This document shows, piece by piece, positions 1 to 9,905 of a stretch of DNA of 64,000 bases. How positions within the stretch are numbered: position 1 is the stretch's first letter; each line of letters begins with the position of its first letter. Position numbers and translations under genes: made by a program. Under the pieces are notes generated by a model. It did no database searches. It saw nothing but the letters and a program-made list of their open reading frames with translations, and was not told where the DNA came from. This DNA comes from Imbricaverruca yamaguchii (lineage: Eukaryota; Arthropoda; Thecostraca; Neoverrucidae), in assembly GCA_034440575.1 (NCBI GenBank), contig JAOTOL010001368.1, positions 184,001-248,000 of the forward strand. The letters are read 5' to 3'.

Positions 1-779
1 ATATAAGCAAACTCTGAAAGTTTAATTAAAATATCTGTATCCATGAAAGTGTGACAGCTGGTTGAACGTTTTTGGAGGTTACCTCACTTGATCTTGACTA
101 AATTGTTGACCCTAGATGACCTGACTTCAAAATTTTGAAACAGAATGCCAAATTGATGTGGGAAAAGGTATGCAAAATTTGGGTATGCTGCCATGCACAG
201 TTCGTCCATGATAAGTGAAAAAAATGGAGGGGGTCCATTGAAGGCCCCTGAGATGGGACAGGTTAATCATGAGGACTTCCTGAATGCATACAATATTGAC
301 CAAGGAATCAGTCATCAACAATAATGAAAGCCAGGTGTGGTACTCATTCAAGAGTACAACAGACTACTCAGCCAGGATGAGGACCAACTCCAGCACCTCT
401 TCCAAGCTGGCACAGTACATTGCCAACAGCATCCTGGGCCAAAAATATAACCTGATCAAACAACACTGAGTGCAGTGATATCCATGATACCACAGACTGG
501 CACCTACTTCTATAAGCTGCAAATACTTTGATTGGGAGGGGATCTGAATGCCAGCATTTATAATTTGGCTACAATGACCCAAACCCTTCAAGATGACCAG
601 CAGCCTGTGTTATAAGATTACACTTAAATTGCATAAATGCATGCAACTTCAAGATTGTTGTGCTTCCCCTAAATATTGATTTAGCCATGCAACACTTTAC
701 ACACCTTCATTTTACATGCAAGGGAACACATCCCAAGGATGGGAAGTGGAAAAATTGGAAGAAAAATGTATCCCATATA
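1..779. other. AT-rich spacer, no gene seen
   Basis: Short overlapping open frames occur on both strands but none has recognisable domains, codon bias or splice signals. I see no RNA gene or clear repeat here. Confidence 0.5.
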
Positions 780-1190
780 GCTAAGGGCCACCCCACCATG
801 CAGGCTTATACTGCGAGGCCTGCACCAGTGGGCTGATGCAAAAGGACTCTATATTTTGCTCAAAGATATCAATGACCCTCCCCACCCCAAAGTCATCTGG
901 CATATTCATCAAGAGCATAAGACAAAAATGAGATGAGTCTGAGCCAGATTGTGAGCCACAAGAATAGTACTGGAGTTTGAAAAATTGTGTTAGGCACTCT
1001 GAAAATCCCACTACTGCCCCCAAATTCACACCAAAGCCCCTGAAAATTGCACTGGGGCCTAGAAAATTGTACAATGGGACCAATCAATCTTATTGGTACC
1101 TCAATAAATCCCTGTGCAGCCAAAAAGCTGCACACCCCTAAAAACAATGTTGGGCACAAAAAAAAATTGCACAGGCCTATAAAAATAATA
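780..1190. repeat. Degenerate GGGGCC/GAAAATTGCAC-type satellite
   Basis: Irregular units of roughly 25-30 bp alternate a 'ggggcc' or 'ggcccct' block with an 'aaaattgcac' block, for example around 1020-1075. The same motif alternation recurs much longer at about 24165-25560, so the two stretches look like one family of old tandem repeat. Units are too diverged for a consensus by eye. Confidence 0.5.
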
Positions 1191-1925
1191 TTATTTTCAC
1201 ATTAACCATTCTGCCATACATGCCTATTGTGTCAATGCCAATTGGTGTGATATGAGATAGTGAATACCCTCATTACACACAATCTCCCAAAGAAATGGTA
1301 AAGGAAGGAGTTGCTAGGTAAACTTCAGCAAGTACAGCCCATACATTTTTTCTCCAATTTGTGCTTGAGGGCCTCTGTAGAAGTGCCAAAGACCAGGATA
1401 AATGACAAGCATCCTGGAATAAAAGCCATTTGATTTCTGGTAAGCATATTTAGGAACAGGGCTAAAACAACCAAAAAGGAGGTACAAATTAAATTGAGTG
1501 ATTATTTGAAATTAAGGGCAGATAATCTACCAGTAAAAAATATGTGGTGATAAATCATTCATGAAATAGGATGTAATACACCACTTTCTGAAATTAAATC
1601 AACATACTTCCCTGAGAAGTATCAACATCCTGCTCCTTAATGTGTGCTTGTGAGGTCTTTGTGTATCCCTTCTAACAGTGTCTCTTTTATAAGCATCATG
1701 TTCATGCTCTCAATAAGGAATGGTGATATGCAAACACTTTGCAACACAATTTCAGGTAAAGTGGTATGACATGCAATACCAATTCACAGCATAGACATTA
1801 TTCTCCCTATCTGAAATATAGGTATATATCAATCTTATGTAACTTATGTCTCCCCATATCTACATCTATATATGTGCATAAATCTCTATCTATCCATATC
1901 TCTCTATCTATACCTAGATATACAT
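1190..1925. other. AT-rich spacer, no gene seen
   Basis: No supported coding region. The right end (about 1810-1940) is a run of short 'tatatctatctatc'-type simple repeats that abuts the LINE fragment. Confidence 0.5.
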
Positions 1926-2340
1926 AGATATATGGATCTGGAGATATAAAGTCATAAAGACATAAAAGATTAGTGCAACTATGAGCCACAAGGGTTCTTG
2001 TACACTGAACCAGTTGCCCACCAAATCTGTCAAGCAGCCCTCCCTGTAATACTGAAAAGCAAGCCCTCTATTCTTATAATGATTGTCTATGCTGTTTTTA
2101 AAGATGTTCATTGTGCTGCTACTGACAATGTTTTCTGGCAGCTGGTTCCAGTGTTCCACCACCCTGTTGGTGAAGAAAGTCTGCCCCAACCTTGTTCTGC
2201 TGCGGCTAACTTTAATTTTGAATTTATGACCTCTAATTGCATCATTTCTGTTCAATTCAAACATTTCCCCAAGATATCCCCACTCCAGACCATGGACAAA
2301 TTTAAAGACCTCGGTGAAATCTCTTCTCAGCCTTCTATAT
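1926..2340 (-). mobile_element. 5'-truncated LINE, reverse transcriptase C-terminal fragment
   Basis: The minus strand encodes the tail of a non-LTR retrotransposon ORF2, including the motifs EVFKFVHGLEWGYLGEMFEL and RVVEHWNQLPENIV, followed by the 3' tail with repeated 'tatgtctt'. The same segment occurs at 18245-18895, 24319-25097 and 37090-37475, so this is one family of 5'-truncated copies. The terminal stop codon seen after YREG in other copies is replaced by a Cys codon here, consistent with decay. The motif pattern fits the jockey/CR1/L2 group, but I cannot assign the clade. Confidence 0.85.
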
Positions 2341-2854
2341 CTATATAGATATATGGAGATGCAAAAATGCATGTATACCTATACATACATCTACTTACCT
2401 ACCTGGAATTATGTTGGTGCATTGTTTAACATCTGGTTTCATATTGGTACACGTCTTACCTATATCCTACCTAGGTGCAGAAACCGCAAACTGAGAATAA
2501 TGGTCACAACTGAGCCAAGGTACCCACCCACCCGCGCCCACCACTGCCCACCAGCACGATCACAATACTGTGCAAGGCCGCCCCTGTCAATGTTTATTGG
2601 CAGCCGGGGACGTCATCTGGGCGCTGATTTGGGTTCAGCAGATTATCACGACAGCAAGAAATGGTACTTTTCCGCGTACGTTCCTGACTAACAAGTATAC
2701 GTGAGTGGTGCAAGTTATACGTCATCTGAAAGCTTGTTTCATGGTATTTCGATAATCATGGGAGACTTTCACATGAATATGTTAGCTATTGTGTAAAATG
2801 GTGTTATTTAGACCCATGTCATATCCATCGACACTATTTAACTTAAGCGGGCCG

Positions 2855-2960
2855 AGCGGTTCGGTGTTGGTAGCGCAGTTGGTAGCGCGTCGGTTTGCCG
2901 ACCCGGAGGTAGCCGGTTCGAGCCTGGAGGCTGGCAGCTTTTTGTGCTCGTCGTGGCAAG
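2855..2960 (+). repeat. tRNA-derived SINE head
   Basis: A box A-like 'tagcgcagttggtagcg' and box B-like 'ggttcgagcc' lie at tRNA spacing, but the acceptor arms do not pair. It is followed by a non-tRNA body. Best read as a SINE rather than a functional tRNA. Confidence 0.6.
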
Positions 2961-4070
2961 TCCTTCTAATAAGCGACAGTGAATTAAGACACTGTTCACA
3001 TGGGACGATCTTTTTCATAAAGAGAAGGGAAATACGCAGATATTCTGCAAGGCTGGGGTTCTGCCACCTTCAATTTATGGTTTGGCACTTCTTCTAATCA
3101 GCCAGGCATAGGAAATACGGAACATGTCACCGCTTATGGCAGTGTCCAGGCCCACTGTCCCTTACTGACACGGGCGGCGGACCATCGGGGGTGGGACAGG
3201 AGACAGGAATCCCCTGAATTTAATCATGTGTGGCACTACGGCAGTGCATTGCAAATATTGAGCTAAAAACTAACGGTTCCCCTTTCCCCTCCCACCAGTA
3301 CAGCCGACCAACATTAGTCCCTGCTCCTCGAGGTGTGCATATAATAACAGTACATGATCATCAAGGTGACAAAACCAACGATTATGCATGCTGCCGAACA
3401 GTCAAATGACTGGACCCGAGGTGGAGTCAGAGTGATGCCACTTCTAAGCTCGTCTCCACGCCTTTTACGATACACGGCGAACACACGCCACCAGGACTGT
3501 GACAAGCATTGCTTTGACAGGAGCAGACGTTTACTAAAATATTTCGGTGACAATCCTGAACTTTCTGCAGTGCCGGCGCAAAATAAAAAATCACGCTTTT
3601 CGTACCATGAACGCTCGATTTAGATTCGGCAAAAACTTTGTGGAACCCGTAAGCGCTAAGACGGATTTTAGGTGCCCGCATGAGGACTTCGGTTCGATTA
3701 TCATGCATTGTCAAAGGCTTTACGCGGAACTTGGCAAGATTGGGGAAGCAACCCCGTTCATTCCCCACCGTAGCTTTGCCCATGTTCGCACACCGTTATT
3801 CGGCATTTTCAGTCGAAATGAATTGGCTGGCGTCGCTGACGCCATGTGAATCAAACTTCTGTCATGCATGCAATAATGCAGGGGTAACAGCAATTTCTAT
3901 GCCAGACCAGCTCGGAAGCAACTTTAATAACAACTTAATTTGTGTTTAGAATGGACAGTTGCCACGTAATACCATACATATTTTTAATTAAATGTGTTCT
4001 ATTTTTAACTAAAGAAAATATTTTCCTTTTAAAATATGATTTCTTTATTCTCCTCGTGCAACCTGAAATG
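2960..4070. other. Spacer, no supported gene
   Basis: Several overlapping open frames exist at about 3350-3950 on both strands. None shows a recognised domain or splice-compatible context. No function is claimed. Confidence 0.4.
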
Positions 4071-4285
4071 CCACCCCGGTAGCTCAGTTGGTTAGAGCGC
4101 TGGCTTGTGCTGGTCTCCCCTGTCCTGGCAACACAGGGTTCGGGTCGCTTCGCGCGCTTAGCCCCCAGCCGGGAGTGTGAGTTGACAGCTGGCCCGATAA
4201 GGCCGGAGACGAGCTGCCGGGCGGCCGTGTCGGCGTATTGACGCCACGTTAAACTTTCGATCAAAATTTTGCCGTTGAAAAGGAA
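4071..4285 (+). repeat. tRNA-derived SINE
   Basis: The sequence 'ccggtagctcagttggttag' is a clean box A and D-arm, followed by a disrupted anticodon region and 'cacagggttcgggtcgc' as box B. An unrelated GC-rich body follows to about 4280. The anticodon stem does not form, so this is a tRNA-derived retroposon, not a tRNA gene. Confidence 0.65.
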
Positions 4286-4734
4286 TTCGTGGATCGGGTG
4301 GTTGGGCGAGGGTTCACGCAACAAGCTCTGCTTAGCAATAGAAACCCCTGGTTCCTAAAGCCACCCCAGCAACAACTGGGACGAAATTTTAAATTTAAAA
4401 AAAATCACGCATTTTGCAGTACAGCACGACATAAATACGGCAACAAAAGTTGTTTATCAATCAGACTTGAATACGAGGAGCATGCATCTGGATAAGACGA
4501 GACTGCCAAGATTGAGGAAGGCCCTCACTCCCACTGCCGATTGTTTCTCGGTTGTGTACTCTGTGGTGGAAGTGAATGTGCATTTTGGGCGCATGGACTG
4601 CGTTCGTCATTTTGCGCACATGAATATATATCTTCCGGCGCCCAACAGAGTGCGTATTAAAACGATATATTGAGGCAGCACAACACAAGACATATATTGG
4701 GAGAAGCAAACACATGAAGCAGAAAAAGAACCTT

Positions 4735-4915
4735 GGGTTCCTTTACGACGCAATTAACTGCTCGGCCATATAGCGTCGCCAACTTCTCAAACCGATTGGT
4801 CGCGGGTGGACTCGGTAATTCCGCTGGTTGCCGGACTCGAAACCATAGTCTTGCGGTCAAGAACCCAACACCCTACGGACTAAGCTACCGCGGCTCCACC
4901 AAACGCGTGACATAA
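4735..4915 (-). repeat. tRNA-derived SINE, minus strand
   Basis: Read on the minus strand, a tRNA-like head 'gccgcggtagcttagtccg' and box B 'ggtttcgagtcc' are followed by a body containing 'accaatcggtttgagaag' and a tail with 'gcgtcgtaaa'. The same body appears at 28485-28600 and, in part, at 34600-34680 and 43935-44010, defining a SINE family with a conserved 3' half. Confidence 0.7.
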
Positions 4916-4979
4916 GAGGTTATCGGTAGCAGGTGCAGATAAGCCACGGTACTTAATGAGATTGCATTGCGGCAATACA

Positions 4980-6790
4980 TTACAATACCTAACATTACAG
5001 TACGTACATAGCTGGCACCTTATAAATCGGACGAACTGGCAAGAATAGATGGAACATCCTCATCGTGACATCTGTGGCTGAGAACAACTCGACATGCATA
5101 CATACACAGACTAGTCACGAGCACCGTAGTGGGACGATGAGTACGTGTAAACATACAGGCTACGCTCTACCGACTTCACAAACACAGGCACATATCAGTT
5201 GTTGAGCTTGACATACACTCTGTGTGACTGCAACACGTACGTCTAGTCTCGTGTAATATTTGTGTAGAAAGTCCTGATATGCTGCTATATGATCAACGGC
5301 AGATGATGCACCAATACGTCCAAACAATGAAAGATTCAAACACGGATCTGAATGTGAAGTATCGCACAAGTGCGACCCATACTTCGCAGTCACTGAGCAA
5401 ACTGCTCGGCTTTCCGCTGCTGCCACTTTGCGAGCTTGGCGACGTTCACCTTGTTCAATAGCCCGAGATGAATAAATGTCCGGATCCTCGCAAAGCACTT
5501 AATTATATTTTAGCTATGGAATTGAATCTGGATTCCAACACCTGGCGGAAACTTTCAATGACCTTTGGATGTCTGCTGAGCTTGTTGGGTTCTTGGGCAT
5601 GGTGAACACAAAACGCAGCATCCATCTCTCGGAATGTGTGGAAGAATTCCTCGGTGGAAACCGTCAAGCCGCTAAGGCTTAGGATGCGAGTTCAGAACGC
5701 TTCTCGTGGTTCATCTTCGGGATACGCAAATGGGTGCCCAGCGATCGGTCCGCTGGTTTCTTTCTGGCCATGGACCAGACCACACATCATCCCCCCCCCC
5801 ACCGCCACGCTTAGCATTTAACATTCATTCAATTCACATCATTATCTGATGTGATTTGAAGGAGTCTGATATTCACTTCTATGGGAAATGAATTCTCAGC
5901 AAATCGGCAGTTCAAGTTCATCTGCTGATATCTAGAAAAAAGTAATTTCACTAAAAAATAATATTAATATCATTCAACTAAGATTTTTCAACACTAGTAA
6001 AGACAATAATGTTGTGGTGATAACTCAACCAGCATAGTTGCATATGTGATATCAAAGATATTCAATGGATGACATTGGTTTGGATGTACTGTTTATACAT
6101 TTAACATTATCCTTCATTACCAATTACCCCACTCAAAGCAACACATTTCGCATTACTTCACTTACGAACTGAAAAGCATGCATTTGCGCTGGAATACAAT
6201 GATCATATCATCTTAATGACATTCAGAAACATGCATTTACAATTTTTTCTTCAAATGCCACCTCAACTAAAATGCAAATCTTCTTCTGCAGGTGCAATTG
6301 TAAAAACCTCACACAGCTCCACCCTTGCCTCTTTTCAGAAGGGAACATAAATTAGCTTCCAATTAAAAAAATAACATCCATGAACAATTCGATCTGAAAA
6401 TTGAGGAAGCTAAAGAAATGCCTAACTTATCCCAACCTCATTTTAGCTTTGCCTAGGTAAAAATGTGCAAAACGTCACTTATAAACACCAAAACTGCAAT
6501 AATTAACCCTTAAATCACATCTCACACAGTACAGGTGAGATTGATCACATTTTAACCACATTAATCAACTTTGCATTGGAAAGGCATATCAAGAATTCAA
6601 ATATTAACTAAAAAGTACATATTTCCCTGAAAATGTATTTTAAGGTCCGATATTTTTTGCAATTACACCAGTATTTTTAGTGGCTACTAATAATTGGTAC
6701 CACAACAGCTACAGTGAAATAATCCTGCACAACCACTTTCATGTTCAGAATGTGGCACAACACTACAAAACAATTATATGTTTTAAAGTA
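4980..6790. other. Spacer, no supported gene
   Basis: About 5160-5800 has moderate GC and small open frames on both strands, without a recognised domain. From 5820 onward it is AT-rich with no coding signal. Confidence 0.4.
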
Positions 6791-6796
6791 GCTCTA

Positions 6797-6900
6797 TGCA
6801 TAGGCGTAGGAACCGGTGGGGCCGCTGGGGCCATGGCCCCACCACTTTTTGACCTGGTGGGGCCAGCAATGTTAACTGGCCCCACCACTTTTTGAGCAAT
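6797..6900 (+). mobile_element. Fragment of GGGGCC-rich MITE family
   Basis: Begins 'gcataggcgtaggaaccgg' and contains 'ggccccaccacttttt' twice. The same head is found at 15393 and the reverse-complement end at 8680-8694 and 15663-15677. Only a head-proximal fragment seems present here. Confidence 0.6.
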
Positions 6901-7020
6901 AACTACCAAAGATAAATAAGAAAACAACGTGATGTAAAGTAATTATTAGAACCATGAGAGAAACCATTAAAACAATCATATAGATGACTGGTACACATGG
7001 CGTGCCTTTTATTTACAGAC

Positions 7021-7458
7021 CGGGGCTGCGGAGTCGGAGTCGACAAAATTATGCCGACTCCGACTCCGCCTGACACGGGCTGGTGACATTAGCTTGCTAA
7101 CCAATGTTCGCCGTTTTCCGGTGCAAACCATGTTAATTCGAGCGTACTAGCAACATCTCCAGAAACGGAGGATCAACCGTTGCTATAAGCACGTTTTCCC
7201 GCGTCTTCCTGCGCGAGAAAAAAGCCGGCAGAGCATTTATCCGTCGCCGGCATTGCATTCAATTATTGATGCAGAAAATTAAGTCTCGGTCTGTTATATT
7301 TATGAGTTTGTGATACTGGCTTTTACTGGTAACTCGAGCCGGAGTCGGAGTCGACTCCGGGGGTCAGAGTCGGAGTCGACTCCGGGGGTCAGAGTCGGAG
7401 TCGACTCCGGGGGGTCGGAGTCGGAGTCACCCAGAAACCCATCGACTCCGCAGCCCTG
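7021..7458. mobile_element. hAT-type MITE with exact 8-bp TSD
   Basis: Terminal inverted repeats read 'cggggctgcggagtcggag' on the left and 'cgactccgcagccctg' on the right. They are flanked by identical 8-bp direct repeats, ttacagac, at 7013-7020 and 7459-7466. The interior carries several copies of 'ggagtcggagtcgactccgg'. An 8-bp duplication is the signature of hAT transposition. No coding capacity, so non-autonomous. Confidence 0.88.
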
Positions 7459-7635
7459 TTACAGACTAGCAGTTTAGTCACTTACGTCTATTGCTAGCTT
7501 GATTTGGCGCACAAGAGACATTTCTGACAACTAGCCAAAACCCGATTTATAAATGTGTATGAAGGCACCTTGGCCCAAGCCGCCCGCCCCAAACTGATGC
7601 TGGATGCAGGTTTCTTGACTCAATAGTGGAAGCAA

Positions 7636-7784
7636 CACTGGCGGATCCAGGGGGGCATTAGTGGCAAATGCCCCCAAAACCAAAATGGCCGATATTTCGT
7701 AAAAACCATGTTTTTCGCGATTTTTCCGGAAATGCCCCCCCCTCCCCCAAACCGATAAAAATATCCGTCCTAGATCCGCCAGTG
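7636..7784. mobile_element. hAT-type MITE, 149 bp
   Basis: Inverted ends are 'cactggcggatccag' and 'ctagatccgccagtg'. Flanks ggaagcaa (7628-7635) and ggaaacaa (7785-7792) match at 7 of 8 positions, consistent with an aged 8-bp target duplication. No open frame of note. Confidence 0.8.
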
Positions 7785-7902
7785 GGAAACAACTGGTAAT
7801 TAATGTATGCATGGCTATTTGAAGTTGTCAATGATAAGATAATATGAATGCTAATTCTAACGATGACCCTTGATACCATATTTGCCATTTGTCATGAAAG
7901 AT

Positions 7903-8329
7903 CAGTGCTGGGCACGCGATCGAAAATAGGTGGTCCGCGATTGGTATTCCGCTATCGAAAATTTGGCGTTCCGCGATCGCGGAATATTGATTTAATTTTC
8001 AATTAAAATTCCGCGATCGTTAATCGCCATCGGTAATCGCTAGCGAAGTTTTTCAGCACCCAAAAGCACCCCAGCGAAGTTTTACCGCTTATTCGCGCAT
8101 TTCTTCAAAGAAATGAAGTCAATAAGCGGTAAAGCGGTAGCGCGGGACAATTTTTGTCTTTTCTAGCTTTACATTTTGGATCGCGGACTAAAAATCGCGG
8201 AATTTAAGGAGGAAAAAATCCGCGATCGCGATCGCGGAATTTATTCAAATTTAATAAATTTCTGCGATCGATTTTTGGTAGTCTGCGATCGCGGAATCGC
8301 GAAGTATAATTCCGCGATGCCCAGCACTG
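7903..8329. mobile_element. hAT-type MITE rich in CGATCG palindromes
   Basis: Inverted ends 'cagtgctgggca' and 'tgcccagcactg' are flanked by tgaaagat (7895-7902) and tgaaagag (8330-8337), a 7-of-8 match to an 8-bp target duplication. The interior repeats 'ccgcgatcgcggaat' in both orientations, so long parts could fold into a hairpin. A minus-strand open frame crossing it is a by-product of the repeats. Confidence 0.82.
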
Positions 8330-8445
8330 TGAAAGAGTATCTTTTACCTTGCCTCGCGTTTCAGGCCGGGAGAAGACATGGTTATTGTCATGATTGGGAC
8401 GAGTGGTGGGGTCACGACCCATCTGCCACTTACTCCCTTGGTGAC

Positions 8446-8694
8446 CATGGGCGTAGCAATGTGCCGAAAAGTGGGGGGAGGGCGAAGAAAACTTTGGTCC
8501 TGTATTATATAAAAAAAAAGAAATCCACACCATCCTGATAAAATTTATCAACGGATTTGGGCTCCTTATGATTTGGTCTTTCTCCTCAGATATAAAACTT
8601 CTATGTAGCAAAATATTTGGCAAAATTAAGGAATTGTTTCGACTGAAAAGTGGGGGACATGGCCCCCTGCCCCCCCCTGTTCCTACGCCTATGC
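8446..8694. mobile_element. MITE of the 'cataggcgtaggaac' family
   Basis: Left end 'catgggcgtagcaa' and right end 'ttcctacgcctatg' form imperfect inverted repeats. The interior carries 'aaaagtggggg' near both ends, as in the copies at 6797 and 15393. I could not identify a convincing target-site duplication. Confidence 0.65.
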
Positions 8695-9505
8695 CATGGT
8701 CTGTGTGAATGAGGATTGTTCATATTTGTACTATTGTGATCTTAGCAATAAATACGTCTAGTTGCAGATCCAGGAAATGTGAATTGGGACCTTAGATATT
8801 CCTCAGACATGTGCACCAATGTGCCACTGCCTACTTTCCACTTTTAACTTTGGTCTATAGAATGGCACATGCTAGACCACCAGACATCTTTTGTTGGTGA
8901 AGTAGAAAAGTTCTGCTTTATCAACAATCTATGGATGAATATGGACCCTGTTCTAAACTTGATAAATGATGAGTTTACCAATAGGTGTATCTAGCTAACA
9001 TCCTTCTTCCAATGCCATGAGAGGATGAACTTCCTCGGACATGAGGGGCCACCTCTGACAAATGGGTGACAAAGTTGTTATGTCCTGGTGCTGGTATGCA
9101 TTTTGTACTCATTTGGGTGATGATTCCTTTCACAACACCTACATTCCACAACTTTTGTGTGTAATGCGGGTTCCATATTTGAGGCAAGTTCACGTTGCTT
9201 TTCACCGAATTTCAGTCGTTTCATTAAAAAAAACACACACATGTCAATTTTAACCGGGGAGGTCATGTCATCTCTCTTGAAACCTGAAATCCCATCAGCT
9301 ACGTAATACTTAGCTGGAAATCGCATCTACCATCCCCCTCCCACATGGTATGAAAAAAGCGAAAAAAACTCTAGCCGGAAGGGTAATTTCCGGCTACCGG
9401 AAGGCAAAATTTCGGCTACCAGAAGGTGTTTTACACTCACACGGCCTAACCGGAAGGCGATAATAACAAACAAAAAACCGCACATAACGATATATGTGCG
9501 GCCCC
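8695..9505. other. Spacer, no supported gene
   Basis: Small open frames around 8975-9330 on both strands overlap each other and show no domain. No other feature recognised. Confidence 0.4.
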
Positions 9506-9511
9506 AGTCAC

Positions 9512-9609
9512 TAGTTTGGCTTTTTCTCCTACCGCGCCCTCCCCCGGTTGACGACACTCGTCCGGGCAATTTGCCCCTCTTGGGCAAAATCCGTGGCGTC
9601 GCCACTGCA
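9512..9609. mobile_element. Probable small hAT MITE
   Basis: Identical 8-bp repeats ccagtcac (9504-9511 and 9610-9617) flank a 98-bp insert that ends 'gtggcgtcgccactgca'. The left terminus is diverged relative to the right one, so the inverted-repeat evidence is weak and the call rests mainly on the exact duplication. Confidence 0.5.
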
Positions 9610-9905
9610 CCAGTCACCACTTTCCTAACACATGAGGGAGCATCAAGCAATTTGACTAATCTAGCTTCAGATATTTGTTTTATACATACAGTTTTACTCA
9701 CCATTGAGCAACTGTCTACCCCACCCAATGCCATTTTTATTTGTGTTGTATAAATGTAATAATAACATAAGGTGGCGGATGCTGGCAGATATCCTAAGGG
9801 TTCCTCTTCATTTCCAGAAATCGTGTTTTACAAAAAAAAAAAAAACTATTCCATGACCAACTGCTTCACCATCCTGTACCTCTGGTTGTGCTAGAGGCTC
9901 TGAAG

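Noticed and set aside
2855..4915. Functional tRNA genes at 2858, 4073 and 4800
   Set aside because: A and B boxes are present, but acceptor or anticodon stems do not pair and each is followed by SINE body sequence.
8446..8694. CCATGG as target-site duplication of the MITE
   Set aside because: The six-base match would require unequal terminal repeats; it overlaps the ends and is probably chance.
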